NCBI RefSeq assembly: GCF_900637855.1
Contig: NZ_LR134440.1
Span: 1,798,001 to 1,862,000 of the forward strand
DNA from: Neisseria animaloris
GTDB lineage: Bacteria; Pseudomonadota; Gammaproteobacteria; Burkholderiales; Neisseriaceae
Direction: 5' to 3'
Length of the DNA stretch: 64,000 nucleotides
Shown here: positions 56,564 to 64,000 of the stretch, piece by piece
Layout of the letters: each line of letters begins with the position of its first letter
How positions within the stretch are numbered: the first letter of the stretch is position 1
Notes under the pieces: generated by a model
The model's database searches: none
What the model was told of the DNA's origin: nothing
Seen by the model: the letters and a program-made list of their open reading frames with translations, nothing else
Translations under genes and position numbers: made by a program

Positions 56564-57178
56564 TTAATCAGAAAATAAAGAATAAATAATTAAAAAAACA
56601 CCTGAACAAATAGTCAGGAAAAAGAACCCCAAACTAATAAAAACTACAATATTTAACAGATACAAAAAAAATTTAAAGCTAGAAACCAAATAAACTAAAG
56701 TATAGTGTTGCGGAATATTTATAAAATCCCAGCCAAATATCCAATAAAGCAGGATAAACACCATGTAGCAATAAAAAAATATGGCAAACATTCTAAATTT
56801 TATGGTTCTGCTATTAAACCCCTTCCAAATCCTGTACGGATTTAAAACCCCATAGCCCAAATAATAAAAAACAATATATTTTTTTCTTAATGATTCCAAA
56901 TTATCTGTCGATTTGTCTTTCAGAAAAATTTGAACCAATTGAAAAACCACAGGGATATTAATAAGTAAAGAAACCAAGCCAACAAGCAGAGTTGCCGTTA
57001 GGGAATTGGCCGTCCGAACAGGAAACAATGATTTGTTTTCCAAAGTAGCCACTCCGGGAATGTCAAATGAAAAAATCTTTTCATCTAAAATGAATACAAA
57101 AAAAATCTGAGCAACCAGATAAACAGCAGTAATCAGTGAATTTATTTTAAAAACATAATCAATATTTTTTAATGTCAT
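56564..57178 (-). CDS. Multi-pass membrane protein D, putative immunity protein
   Basis: The 204-residue product has about four hydrophobic helices. The motif GYGVLNPYRIWKGF...IKFRMF between helices 2 and 3 recurs in membrane proteins A and B of this region. An early FDIPGVATLENKSLFPV segment is shared with B as FDAPGVLYLEGKSNFPV. It follows the cassette-2 effector by 142 bases on the same strand. No known family is recognised; position and pairing suggest immunity. ATG 57178 is chosen as the start before the first helix; the frame opens at 57268. The frame is intact. Confidence 0.7.
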   Translation of the reverse strand: MTLKNIDYVFKINSLITAVYLVAQIFFVFILDEKIFSFDIPGVATLENKSLFPVRTANSLTATLLVGLVSLLINIPVVFQLVQIFLKDKSTDNLESLRKKYIVFYYLGYGVLNPYRIWKGFNSRTIKFRMFAIFFYCYMVFILLYWIFGWDFINIPQHYTLVYLVSSFKFFLYLLNIVVFISLGFFFLTICSGVFLIIYSLFSD

Positions 57179-57320
57179 TATTTCAATCTTTATAAAATAC
57201 ATCGACATGTAATGAGTGCTCAACATTTGTTCAGAATAAAACAAACGGGTATTTTCCATACCCGACACACAATTAATTAACTGTAAAACTATATCTTAAG
57301 TACCAAATCAATCACCAACC

Positions 57321-58550
57321 TCAAGCCACCTGCTTAGGCAACTGCATTTGTTCTTCAGTCAGTTTGACCGCATCAATATAACGGCTATGGAGTGTACCGT
57401 TGGCCAACAGCACATCACCCATTTCGCGAGTTTGGCCGTCTGAAAGCGTATAGCTGCCTTTTTGAACAAGGTTGTTGCCATTGCCCAAACGGGTGCTTAC
57501 ATCTTGATAGGCTGTGTTAAGAGATTGGATATTCAGGGATTCTAGTGTGAATAACTCGTTTTCTTGGCTGATGCCGTCTTGGTTGAGATCGCGCCATACG
57601 CGCAGTTGTTTGAAGGCTTCGTCTTGTGCATCGATAAGGCCGTCTGAATTGGTGTCGATAACCAGCAGGCCGTCGTCGGCAGACACCCAGCCCGTGGCCG
57701 TGCGGATACCGTCTTTGTTGTGGTCGAACAGCGCACCGTGATAGCCCTGCGTGCCGACGGTTTCGATGCCGTCGCCGTCGAGGTCGAGTACCAAGGGATC
57801 GACGATGTGGTATTTGCCGTCGTGGTTGAGGTCGAGCCAATCGCCCAATTTATCACTCCAATCCAAAAGATTCGACAGCAGCCAGTCGCCCAAATCTTTT
57901 TGAAATTCATCCCATGCTTTACCTGCTTCATCAAATTTTTCTTTAACAAAATCACGCCATGTATCGGGATTGACTGCATCATTAAATTTATCCCCAAAAT
58001 CAAAAACTTTAGGCAAAAACCAATTTGCAAAATCTTTAACACCTTGATCGTATTGCTCCCCTATATCATTCATGGTTTTTTCAAAAAGTGCTTTATTGGA
58101 AACAGCCAAATTAACCGCCGTTGCAACAGCCCCAACCGCAGCTGCTTAGCCTTCAGTTTTATTTACACCTGGCGCAACCGATGCTCCAGTTTGAATCATA
58201 CCTGCAATGCCGGTAATCACACCCAAACTGGTTGATGCTGCTTTATCAAACTGCTCCTGCTTTACATATGCAGCAGTTGCAGCCAATGATGCAGAGGCTA
58301 CCGCTCCGTTTAATTGAAATGCAGTTGCTGCAGATACCGCTCCTATCGCATGTGCGCCACCAGATGTTCCCGTATTTTGCAAACTTGCAGTGGCGGTAGC
58401 TCCAGAGGCAACCAAAGACATAGCAGCAATCGTTGCATCCAGCCCATCCAAAGAAGTACGAGAATTACTAGGTTTACTTAAATAATCTTTTATATTGTTG
58501 GCATTTTGCAAAACTTCTGCATATGTAAGACCATCTTGTATTTTTGACAT
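57321..58550 (-). pseudogene. FrpC-like effector, cassette 2, broken by one in-frame stop
   Basis: A 409-codon frame (MSKIQDGLTYAEVLQ to MQLPKQVA) interrupted only by TAA at 58146-58148. The N-terminal half is Ala/Gly/Ser-rich and weakly hydrophobic (residues about 40-135); a Trp/Asp-rich helical linker follows ([20 protein letters not shown]). Then [14 protein letters not shown] begins a FrpC-type self-processing module with four DxDxDG-like loops. The last 469 bases of that module are identical to cassette 3. Reversion of one codon, or readthrough, would restore the protein. A restart at TTG 58109 could give the C-terminal part alone. Confidence 0.85.
57350..57818. repeat. SPM repeat, copy 2
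   Basis: This 469-base stretch is identical by eye to 59793-60261 and is a direct repeat encoding most of the self-processing module. A diverged third copy covers about 55060-55400 and a degraded fourth 62819-63040. Confidence 0.85.
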
Positions 58551-58561
58551 TTTATTTTCCT

Positions 58562-58888
58562 TTAAGAAAAATTAAAGATAACAAACCAAAAGAATGATAT
58601 TAAATTGATAATCATTATAAAATATAATAAGAACCCGATATAATTCTGAATTATTATTGCAATACGATTTCCTTCGGAAATTTTCTTATTGAGAATTTTA
58701 ATATTTAGATATTTCAAAGGCTTCGAAACAATAATTAAAAATAACGCTCCTCCATAAAGAACATATTGATTAAACTTATCAAAATTACTAAAATATAATG
58801 CAATGTCATAACCCTTAAAGAAAATCACACCACAAATAAAATATAAACAAGATAAAATTAAACAAATAAAGAAAAAAATATAATTCAT
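58562..58888 (-). CDS. Small membrane protein C
   Basis: A 108-residue hydrophobic protein with about three helices (MNYIFFFICLILSCLYFICG; YVLYGGALFLIIVS; the C-terminal pair). It lacks the NPxR motif of proteins A, B and D. The frame is open up to 58981, overlapping the end of protein B, but only TTG/GTG codons lie there; ATG 58888 is my choice, with weak support. It ends 12 bases before the cassette-2 effector start. Confidence 0.5.
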   Translation of the reverse strand: MNYIFFFICLILSCLYFICGVIFFKGYDIALYFSNFDKFNQYVLYGGALFLIIVSKPLKYLNIKILNKKISEGNRIAIIIQNYIGFLLYFIMIINLISFFWFVIFNFS

Positions 58889-58935
58889 AGCAAATTCATA
58901 ATTCACATCATTAAAAATTTCTAAAAAAAGAAACT

Positions 58936-59547
58936 TTAACGAAAAAAATAGTAAAAAATCAAAATAACATTGATACAGCAAGAAAGAAGAAAAAAGCTCA
59001 AGGCAGAAAAAAGCAGCATATTGAATACAAGCAAAACAACCTTATACAAGGAAATCAAAGAGACCAAAACAGCATGGGCAGGAATATCAGGAACCGCCCA
59101 ACCAAACAACCAATAAAAAAATATAAAAACCATATAAAAAATAAACAAAAGCAAGAAAACTTTAAACTGAAATGTAATTTTTTTAACATTTCCTACTATG
59201 CGAGCAGGATTCAAATGAACATAACCTGCCCAATTGAGCAATCTATGGCTTCTCTTCAAAGTATCAAAAAAACTCAAGTCGCCATTTTTTATATAGTCAA
59301 AAACCATATTGAAATAAGGAATTACATTTATAATAAAAAAAGCAAATCCAAAACATAAAGTAAAATTTATAGAATTAAATGTTGCTACAGGAAAGTTAGA
59401 CTTCCCTTCCAAATACAAAACACCGGGCGCATCAAAAAAATTAATTCTATAATCCAGAAAAAATATGCTTACTACTTGAGAGAGTAAAAAACCATAAATT
59501 AAAATATCGTCAATCAAAAGAAGATTTTTTTTTCTACCAATATCCAT
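58936..59547 (-). CDS. Multi-pass membrane protein B, putative immunity protein
   Basis: The 203-residue product has four hydrophobic helices. It carries GYVHLNPARIVGNVKK...FQFKVF, matching proteins D and A, and FDAPGVLYLEGKSNFPV shared with D. It follows the cassette-3 effector on the same strand and precedes protein C. The frame is intact although the adjacent effector is frameshifted. ATG 59547 starts before the first helix; 59571 is an alternative. Confidence 0.68.
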   Translation of the reverse strand: MDIGRKKNLLLIDDILIYGFLLSQVVSIFFLDYRINFFDAPGVLYLEGKSNFPVATFNSINFTLCFGFAFFIINVIPYFNMVFDYIKNGDLSFFDTLKRSHRLLNWAGYVHLNPARIVGNVKKITFQFKVFLLLFIFYMVFIFFYWLFGWAVPDIPAHAVLVSLISLYKVVLLVFNMLLFSALSFFLLSCCINVILIFYYFFR

Positions 59548-59706
59548 AACTATCCATAACCAAAACTTCAAACGTCAAAAACGAACGGGATAATAGCCAT
59601 CTATCCTTAAGCCAACAAAAAAACCTTACAAACGGTATAAAAATACTAAATGTATTTTCAATAACCATAAAAACTATATATTTAAATATCAAATCAACTG
59701 CCAACC

Positions 59707-60857
59707 TCAAGCCGCCAGTTTGGGCGACAAGCCTATCGCTTCGCGCAGGTCGCGCAAACGGCCTATGCCTTGCAGGTTTGCCGTTTGCATTCGTTCTTCA
59801 GTCAGTTTGACCGCATCAATATAACGGCTATGGAGTGTACCGTTGGCCAACAGCACATCACCCATTTCGCGAGTTTGGCCGTCTGAAAGCGTATAGCTGC
59901 CTTTTTGAACAAGGTTGTTGCCATTGCCCAAACGGGTGCTTACATCTTGATAGGCTGTGTTAAGAGATTGGATATTCAGGGATTCTAGTGTGAATAACTC
60001 GTTTTCTTGGCTGATGCCGTCTTGGTTGAGATCGCGCCATACGCGCAGTTGTTTGAAGGCTTCGTCTTGTGCATCGATAAGGCCGTCTGAATTGGTGTCG
60101 ATAACCAGCAGGCCGTCGTCGGCAGACACCCAGCCCGTGGCCGTGCGGATACCGTCTTTGTTGTGGTCGAACAGCGCACCGTGATAGCCCTGCGTGCCGA
60201 CGGTTTCGATGCCGTCGCCGTCGAGGTCGAGTACCAAGGGATCGACGATGTGGTATTTGCCATCGCGGTTGATGTCTTTCCACGGGTTAAGTTCATCGGG
60301 GAATAGTTCGTAGAATTGACGAGACCACCGCTCAGCCAAATCCAGCCAAATCCCATCCAAAGCCTTTCCAATTATCAGCATTGAATAAATCATCGGGGGA
60401 TATTGTTTGATTTCCTAAAGTAGCTTCTCTATATGCTTTAATACCAAGCCCAATAGCATTCAATTCAACGCTAAGAGCTTGACCTGCTTTTCCTCCTACT
60501 AAGGATGCAGTATCACCTGCAATACTAAAAACATCACCAATTATATTTTGAATATCTGTAAGTTTTATTCGCTCATTACTTTCCACTTGTTTCGAAAGCT
60601 TATTGATATTCGCTGCCAAACTACTAGCAGCAGCGCCAAGTGCAATGGCATCAGAACCTTTTGAATTACTTCCAGCAATAGTTGCCATTGAATTCACTGT
60701 AGAAATAACGCCTGATGCCCGTAGATAAAATACTTCCTGCATCTCCTTTGCTAACTGCCTCTCCGAAGCCGGTCAAAGCCCCATACATATTAGTTGCTCC
60801 CCCGCCAATTTGTGTTATTGCTTGAGCTGCTTGTTTTGCGATATTAGAAATTTTCAT
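59707..60857 (-). pseudogene. FrpC-like effector, cassette 3 (two frameshifts)
   Basis: The gene starts at ATG 60857 (MKISNIAKQAAQAITQIGGG) right after the stop of a small membrane ORF, with AGGGG upstream. A frameshift near 60725 moves to ISTVNSMATIAGSNSKG, and another near 60350 to [19 protein letters not shown]. Then the SPM begins at [14 protein letters not shown]. It is the only copy keeping the extended C-terminus ([22 protein letters not shown]) typical of FrpC. The N-terminal module differs from cassettes 1 and 2, though DAIALGAAASSLAANINKL has a pattern like that of cassette 1. Confidence 0.82.
59793..60261. repeat. SPM repeat, copy 3
   Basis: Identical by eye over 469 bases to 57350-57818; identity stops abruptly on both sides, consistent with recombination or gene conversion restricted to the shared module. 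Confidence 0.85.
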
Positions 60858-61037
60858 TTAGGACCCCTTTTGAGCTAAGAAGATTTTTTTTGTTACTAAA
60901 ATAAAGAAAATAGATGGAATGGAAAGAATAAAAATGGGCAATATAAATATTTTATAATTTTCAAGATCTATAATTAATGTCAAAAATAAAGATATATTTA
61001 AAGCAATTAATACTGTTTCAAATTTCCTAATATTCAT
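60858..61037 (-). CDS. 59-residue two-helix membrane peptide
   Basis: A short open frame, MNIRKFETVLIALNIS to FLAQKGS, with two hydrophobic helices separated by DLENYK. Its stop codon directly abuts the cassette-3 start (TAA-ATG) and its own start lies three bases after the previous ORF's stop, so three frames are stacked without gaps. This packing is the main evidence that it is translated. Function unknown; immunity or holin-like roles are possible. Confidence 0.5.
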   Translation of the reverse strand: MNIRKFETVLIALNISLFLTLIIDLENYKIFILPIFILSIPSIFFILVTKKIFLAQKGS

Positions 61038-61040
61038 ATT

Positions 61041-61214
61041 TTACTCATAAGTATTAATATTTATTCTTCTAAAAAAGAATAAAGATAGCAGAATGAGATA
61101 CGAACAGACTATAGAAATTCCCATATTATTCTTAAAATTCAAAATATTGAATAATATAGATGATATTACATATAAATAATAAAGATAGCAAAAATATTTT
61201 TTTTGATTTACCAT
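61041..61214 (-). CDS. 57-residue two-helix membrane peptide
   Basis: A short open frame, MVNQKKYFCYLYYLYVI to RRININ, with two hydrophobic helices around FKNNMG and a basic C-terminal turn. AGAAAG lies upstream. Length and shape match the following 59-residue ORF, so the pair may be a duplication. Function unknown. Confidence 0.45.
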   Translation of the reverse strand: MVNQKKYFCYLYYLYVISSILFNILNFKNNMGISIVCSYLILLSLFFFRRININTYE

Positions 61215-61219
61215 AAATT

Positions 61220-61440
61220 TTATCTTTCTGTTTTCCCTAAATTAACTCCTACGGTTAAAGCTGTTTTCACTTGCCCAACGGGGCCAGGAAACATTGAGGC
61301 CCACTTCCTACTACTGTAATCGTTCCCGTAACTGCCCCTGTTGCGTTGGAACTTGTACTTGCTTCAAGCATTCCATCAACCGCCCCTACTTTTCCACCCA
61401 CATTTGATAGCATATAAATTACACCTTGCGACCTTGGCAT
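61220..61440 (-). pseudogene. Gly/Ala-rich effector-like peptide, frameshifted
   Basis: ATG 61440 opens MPRSQGVIYMLSNVGGKVG then AVDGMLEASTSSNATGAVTG to a stop at 61267. One frame over, the sequence continues sensibly as FPGPVGQVKTALTVGVNLGKTER to 61220, so a shift near 61290 is likely. Composition resembles the N-terminal modules of the three effectors, but there is no SPM attached. It could be a stand-alone peptide or the stump of a cassette. Confidence 0.45.
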
Positions 61441-61564
61441 AATCTACTTCTAAATTTAAAGAAAAATATTCCCAATATAAAAAAGAAAGTTGATGAGAAT
61501 AAAAATATTAGAATAGCTTTTATGATTTATATCTTGAAAATTTAAGTTATAACCAACTTTAGCA

Positions 61565-61896
61565 GCCATTCCGAGAATTTCAAATGAAAAATCTTTTCAT
61601 CTAAACTGAATACAAAAAAATCTGAGCAACTAGATAAACAGCAGCAATCGAAGTAAATTCTATGAATGCCTGCTCTTTGTTGCCTTGCCTATACTTTTGC
61701 ACCACCTGCCCCGCAGCAATCATTAAGCTTACATGCCCAAATAAATTGGCAACCGGGTTTGCTCTTGATTTCGCCAGATCCGAAGCACCGAATTTTTCTA
61801 AAAAACTCTTATATCCTTTATCCGCACTTGTAAATCCCGCCCCAATGGCATCACCAACTTTGTTTCTTCATCATAAGTATTGCAATTAGCTGACAT
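61565..61896 (-). pseudogene. Chimeric remnant: effector N-terminus joined to membrane-protein fragment
   Basis: ATG 61896, with AGGAG upstream and two bases beyond the end of protein A, opens MSANCNTYDEET. After a one-base loss near 61856 it reads VGDAIGAGFTSADKGYKSFL and ANLFGHVSLMIAAGQVVQKY to about 61665. From there to about 61565 the DNA instead matches the N-terminal part of membrane protein D (57040-57140), itself out of frame. A deletion therefore fused an effector start to an immunity-like gene fragment. Confidence 0.6.
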
Positions 61897-61897
61897 G

Positions 61898-62521
61898 TTA
61901 AAACTCCTGCTTTTTAAAAATAGATAGTAAAATCAATACCGCAATAAACAAAAGACCAAACCACATAAAAGAAACGATCAAAGAAAATATTATATTAAAT
62001 ATAAATAAATATATTTTATGATTTATCACCAGACTCAATGTTCTCTGCACCTCTGGCGTTTTGGCAGCTTCGAAGTCAAAAAGAAAAAGAAAAATAAGCC
62101 AAATCCCTAATATGTGAAATAAAAATTGAAATACTTTAAAAGCTTTGCCACGATCAGCCTTTATTGTCATATCTTTAACAAGATAAGGATTAATTGCCCA
62201 AATTCCACAATCAAAAAGAATTTTGTTCTTTGCTTTCAATAGATTGAAAATTCTTTTATCAACCCCTTTAAAATACCAGTAAATCAGTACCAAGCTGACA
62301 CTCGTACTTAAAAAAAATAAAAAGATTGAAAACAGTATCGTCAAATTCAAAGAGCGGGCTGCGGCATTGGCATGGTTTCCCACTTGCAAATATTGGATAA
62401 ACCCCAAATTGAAATCAAGATTACCATAAACGTCCCCAATAAATATGGTATAAAAACTTAAAAAAATATTTGTAAGAAATAATATTAAAATTAACTTCAA
62501 TACGCAGAAAATTTTTCTCAT
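61898..62521 (-). CDS. Multi-pass membrane protein A, putative immunity protein
   Basis: The 207-residue product has four hydrophobic helices. GIWAINPYLVKDMTIKADRG...FKVFQF corresponds to the NPxR-type motif of proteins B and D, with Leu-Val in place of Arg. It lies downstream of the cassette-4 SPM fragment. ATG 62521 has GGA upstream and overlaps the stop of the preceding ORF as ATGA, which indicates coupled translation. The frame is intact. Confidence 0.65.
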   Translation of the reverse strand: MRKIFCVLKLILILFLTNIFLSFYTIFIGDVYGNLDFNLGFIQYLQVGNHANAAARSLNLTILFSIFLFFLSTSVSLVLIYWYFKGVDKRIFNLLKAKNKILFDCGIWAINPYLVKDMTIKADRGKAFKVFQFLFHILGIWLIFLFLFDFEAAKTPEVQRTLSLVINHKIYLFIFNIIFSLIVSFMWFGLLFIAVLILLSIFKKQEF

Positions 62522-62724
62522 TGATAGTCCGATACCTTTTGCAATAAATATATACAAATGATATAAAATATTTTAATCAGGCTAAATTGAAATTGCAGCC
62601 GAATATCTACACAAGCTTTCTTAGCCATTTTGACAAATATCCATTTTTGAATATTTAAAATAATCTGAACATTCATACGATCTAAAAAATCTAAGAATAC
62701 AAACTCTCCTAATGCTTCAAGCAT
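62518..62724 (-). CDS. Hypothetical 68-residue protein coupled to protein A
   Basis: MLEALGEFVFLDFLDRMN opens at 62724; a hydrophobic stretch lies near the end (IKIFYIICIYLL). Its TGA overlaps the protein A start as ATGA. I do not recognise it, and it may be the tail of a larger lost gene. Confidence 0.35.
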   Translation of the reverse strand: MLEALGEFVFLDFLDRMNVQIILNIQKWIFVKMAKKACVDIRLQFQFSLIKIFYIICIYLLQKVSDYQ

Positions 62725-62818
62725 TTTATCATCTTAATCTGCAGACCCAAACCATCCCATCAAAACCCAACAAACGGCATATTAAAATGCTAATCAGCTA
62801 CTTTTATGTGTATCAAAC

Positions 62819-63040
62819 TCAAGCCACCTGCTTAGGCAACTGCATTTGTTCTTCAGTCAGTTTTACCGCATCAATATAACGGCTATGGAATGTATCGTTG
62901 GCCAACAGCACATCACCCATTTCACGCATTTGGTCGTCGGAATGGGTAATACCATCGCCCAAGCGAGTATTGGTATCTTGATAAGCGGTGTTAAATATTG
63001 GATATTTAAAGATTTGAGTGTGAAAAGTTCGCCTGCTTGC
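62819..63040 (-). pseudogene. Cassette-4 remnant: C-terminal end of a self-processing module
   Basis: Reading on the minus strand, GELFTLKSLNIQ shifts frame near 62995 to NTAYQDTNTRLGDGITHSDD, then [11 protein letters not shown] and [18 protein letters not shown] to stop at 62819. This is the same ending as cassette 2, with several substitutions and a loss of the [10 protein letters not shown] segment. The upstream part of the gene is gone. Confidence 0.75.
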
Positions 63041-63136
63041 CTGTTGTTGTTCCGTTTAGTTGGAACGCTGCTCCTGTTGATTCTGAATTCAAGGGGTCTT
63101 TTAAATTAAATATGTATAAATTAAATATGTAGCAAC

Positions 63137-64000
63137 CTATTCCTCCGGCAGCTTGGTAATCTTCACCCGTTCGATGCGTTGGCCTTCTTTTTCAATCACT
63201 TCAAAACGCCAGCCGTGGAAGTCGGCAAAATCGCCGGTATCGGGGATGCTTTGCAGCTCTTCCATGATTAAACCGGCAACGGTGTGGAAATCGGCATCTT
63301 CTTCTTGTGGCGGTAAATTCAGTTGCGGAGCCAATTCGACATATTCCAACGCACCGTCTACCGTCAAGCTTTCGTCTGCATGTGTTTGCAGAGTAGGTTC
63401 TTCTTCGCGTTCGAATTCTTCGGGGAATTCGCCGGCGATGGTTTCCAGCATGTCTTTCATGGTTGCCATGCCGAGTACTGCGCCGAATTCATCCACCACC
63501 AGCGCATAATCGGCACTGTTTTTCCTGAAAAGCTCGATAGCAGTCAGTGCGGTAGTACTGTCGGGCAATACCAATGGTTGCCGCAGGGCCGCTTGAATAT
63601 TCATTTCGCCTTCGTCAAGTAATTGGGCGAGCAGGTCTTTTTTATTGATATAGCCCAGCGGTTCGTCTACACCCGCTTTGCCGACTACCAACAAGCGGCT
63701 GTATGGCGTGTTTTGCAGTTGGGTGCGCTGTTCTTCTTTGCTTTGCGAAATATCCAAACGCTCGATGTCGCGGCGGGGAATCATCACGCCGAGAATGGGG
63801 CGTTCTGCCAGCGTGAGTACGCTGCGTATCATGGATTTTTCGTTTTCTTCAAAGTGGGAAATGTCTTCGGCTTTGTTGCCGGACTGCGCCAAAACGGTTT
63901 CGCGGATGCCCATCATACCCAGCACATTATCGGCTGTGCGTTTGCGCCACGAACTGCTGATGTAGTCGTTTTTGCGGGCGTTGCGCTGCGAAATCTGGTT
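63137..64000 (-). CDS. TerC/CBS/CorC-domain membrane protein, C-terminal part
   Basis: The visible 287 codons run off the window edge without a start. After a short basic stretch (RNARKNDYISSSWRKR) come two CBS domains (VMIPRRDIERLDIS; RLLVVGKAGVDEPLGYINKKDLL; VVDEFGAVLGMATMKDML) and a C-terminal CorC/HlyC transporter-associated domain (DFHTVAGLIMEELQSIPDTG). The missing N-terminus is probably a TerC-type membrane domain, as in YegH/YoaE. These proteins are linked to metal-ion export or binding, with nucleotide sensing by CBS. Confidence 0.85.
   Translation of the reverse strand, partial: NQISQRNARKNDYISSSWRKRTADNVLGMMGIRETVLAQSGNKAEDISHFEENEKSMIRSVLTLAERPILGVMIPRRDIERLDISQSKEEQRTQLQNTPYSRLLVVGKAGVDEPLGYINKKDLLAQLLDEGEMNIQAALRQPLVLPDSTTALTAIELFRKNSADYALVVDEFGAVLGMATMKDMLETIAGEFPEEFEREEEPTLQTHADESLTVDGALEYVELAPQLNLPPQEEDADFHTVAGLIMEELQSIPDTGDFADFHGWRFEVIEKEGQRIERVKITKLPEE

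Noticed and set aside
61662..61889. 75-residue plus-strand frame
   Set aside because: Antisense of the effector-like remnant 61665-61896.
54684..63040. Classic maf polymorphic toxin island (MafA/MafB/MafI)
   Set aside because: No MafB N-terminal domain or MafA was recognised; the conserved module here is a C-terminal FrpC-type SPM.
62846..63109. 87-residue plus-strand frame
   Set aside because: Antisense of the cassette-4 SPM remnant.

Overview
The window is chromosomal DNA from a member of the Neisseriaceae, most probably a Neisseria species. It is littered with the 12-base DNA uptake sequence AGGCCGTCTGAA (AG dialect), often as closely spaced inverted pairs that look like intrinsic terminators. 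Two copies of the AT dialect (ATGCCGTCTGAA) are also present, near 16714 and 52556. Gene content fits: tandem type IV pilins with a TfpZ-type accessory protein, a trimeric autotransporter, an ACP-type lysozyme inhibitor and FrpC/RTX-like genes. I saw no rRNA, tRNA or CRISPR array.

Layout. 1-6 kb: housekeeping and redox genes (WrbA, YihY, LD-carboxypeptidase, HIT protein, RNase G, a small secreted protein). 6-15.6 kb: a 2688-residue trimeric autotransporter adhesin followed by a TpgA-like OmpA-family lipoprotein, its likely anchoring partner. 15.8-20.5 kb: M48 lipoprotein, SIMPL protein, class I fumarase, an orphan coiled-coil membrane protein. 20.5-22.6 kb: TfpZ-like gene and two tandem pilins. 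23-26.8 kb: DsbB, TyrA, DsbC, a PolB-like 3'-5' exonuclease. 27-29.6 kb: anaerobic heme use, with HutW and HutX fused in one frame and then ChuY, behind a possible Fur box. 29.7-31.7 kb: gluconate kinase and permease. 32-42 kb: TrkA, a methyltransferase, RecC, DnaE and a PepSY protein. 42-47.5 kb: AvtA and a four-gene Mn/Fe ABC importer. 48-54 kb: catalase, an S4 protein, an oxidoreductase-like protein, a PHP phosphatase, the ACP lysozyme inhibitor, a YciO/Sua5 protein, a frameshifted peptidase E and a site-2 protease. 63.1-64 kb: the end of a TerC/CBS protein that runs off the window.

The accessory part is 54.1-63.1 kb. It is AT-rich, lies mainly on the minus strand, starts beside an IS30 remnant and carries almost no uptake sequences outside coding repeats. 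It holds at least four copies, whole or partial, of a FrpC-like self-processing module (SPM) with the Asp-Pro site and DxDxDG calcium loops. Three retain different Ala/Gly-rich N-terminal modules. Between them lie small multi-pass membrane proteins, three of which share a motif. The effector-like genes are all broken (frameshifts, a single nonsense codon, truncations), whereas the membrane partners are open. I read this as a decayed array of effector/immunity cassettes in which the constant part is C-terminal (processing and type I export) and the variable part N-terminal, the reverse of most polymorphic toxins. Function is inferred; only the architecture is seen.

How the parts relate: adhesin plus TpgA, pilins plus TfpZ, heme degradation plus Mn/Fe import plus catalase, and lysozyme inhibitor all suit a mucosal commensal or pathogen that must attach, take up DNA, obtain metals and resist host defences.
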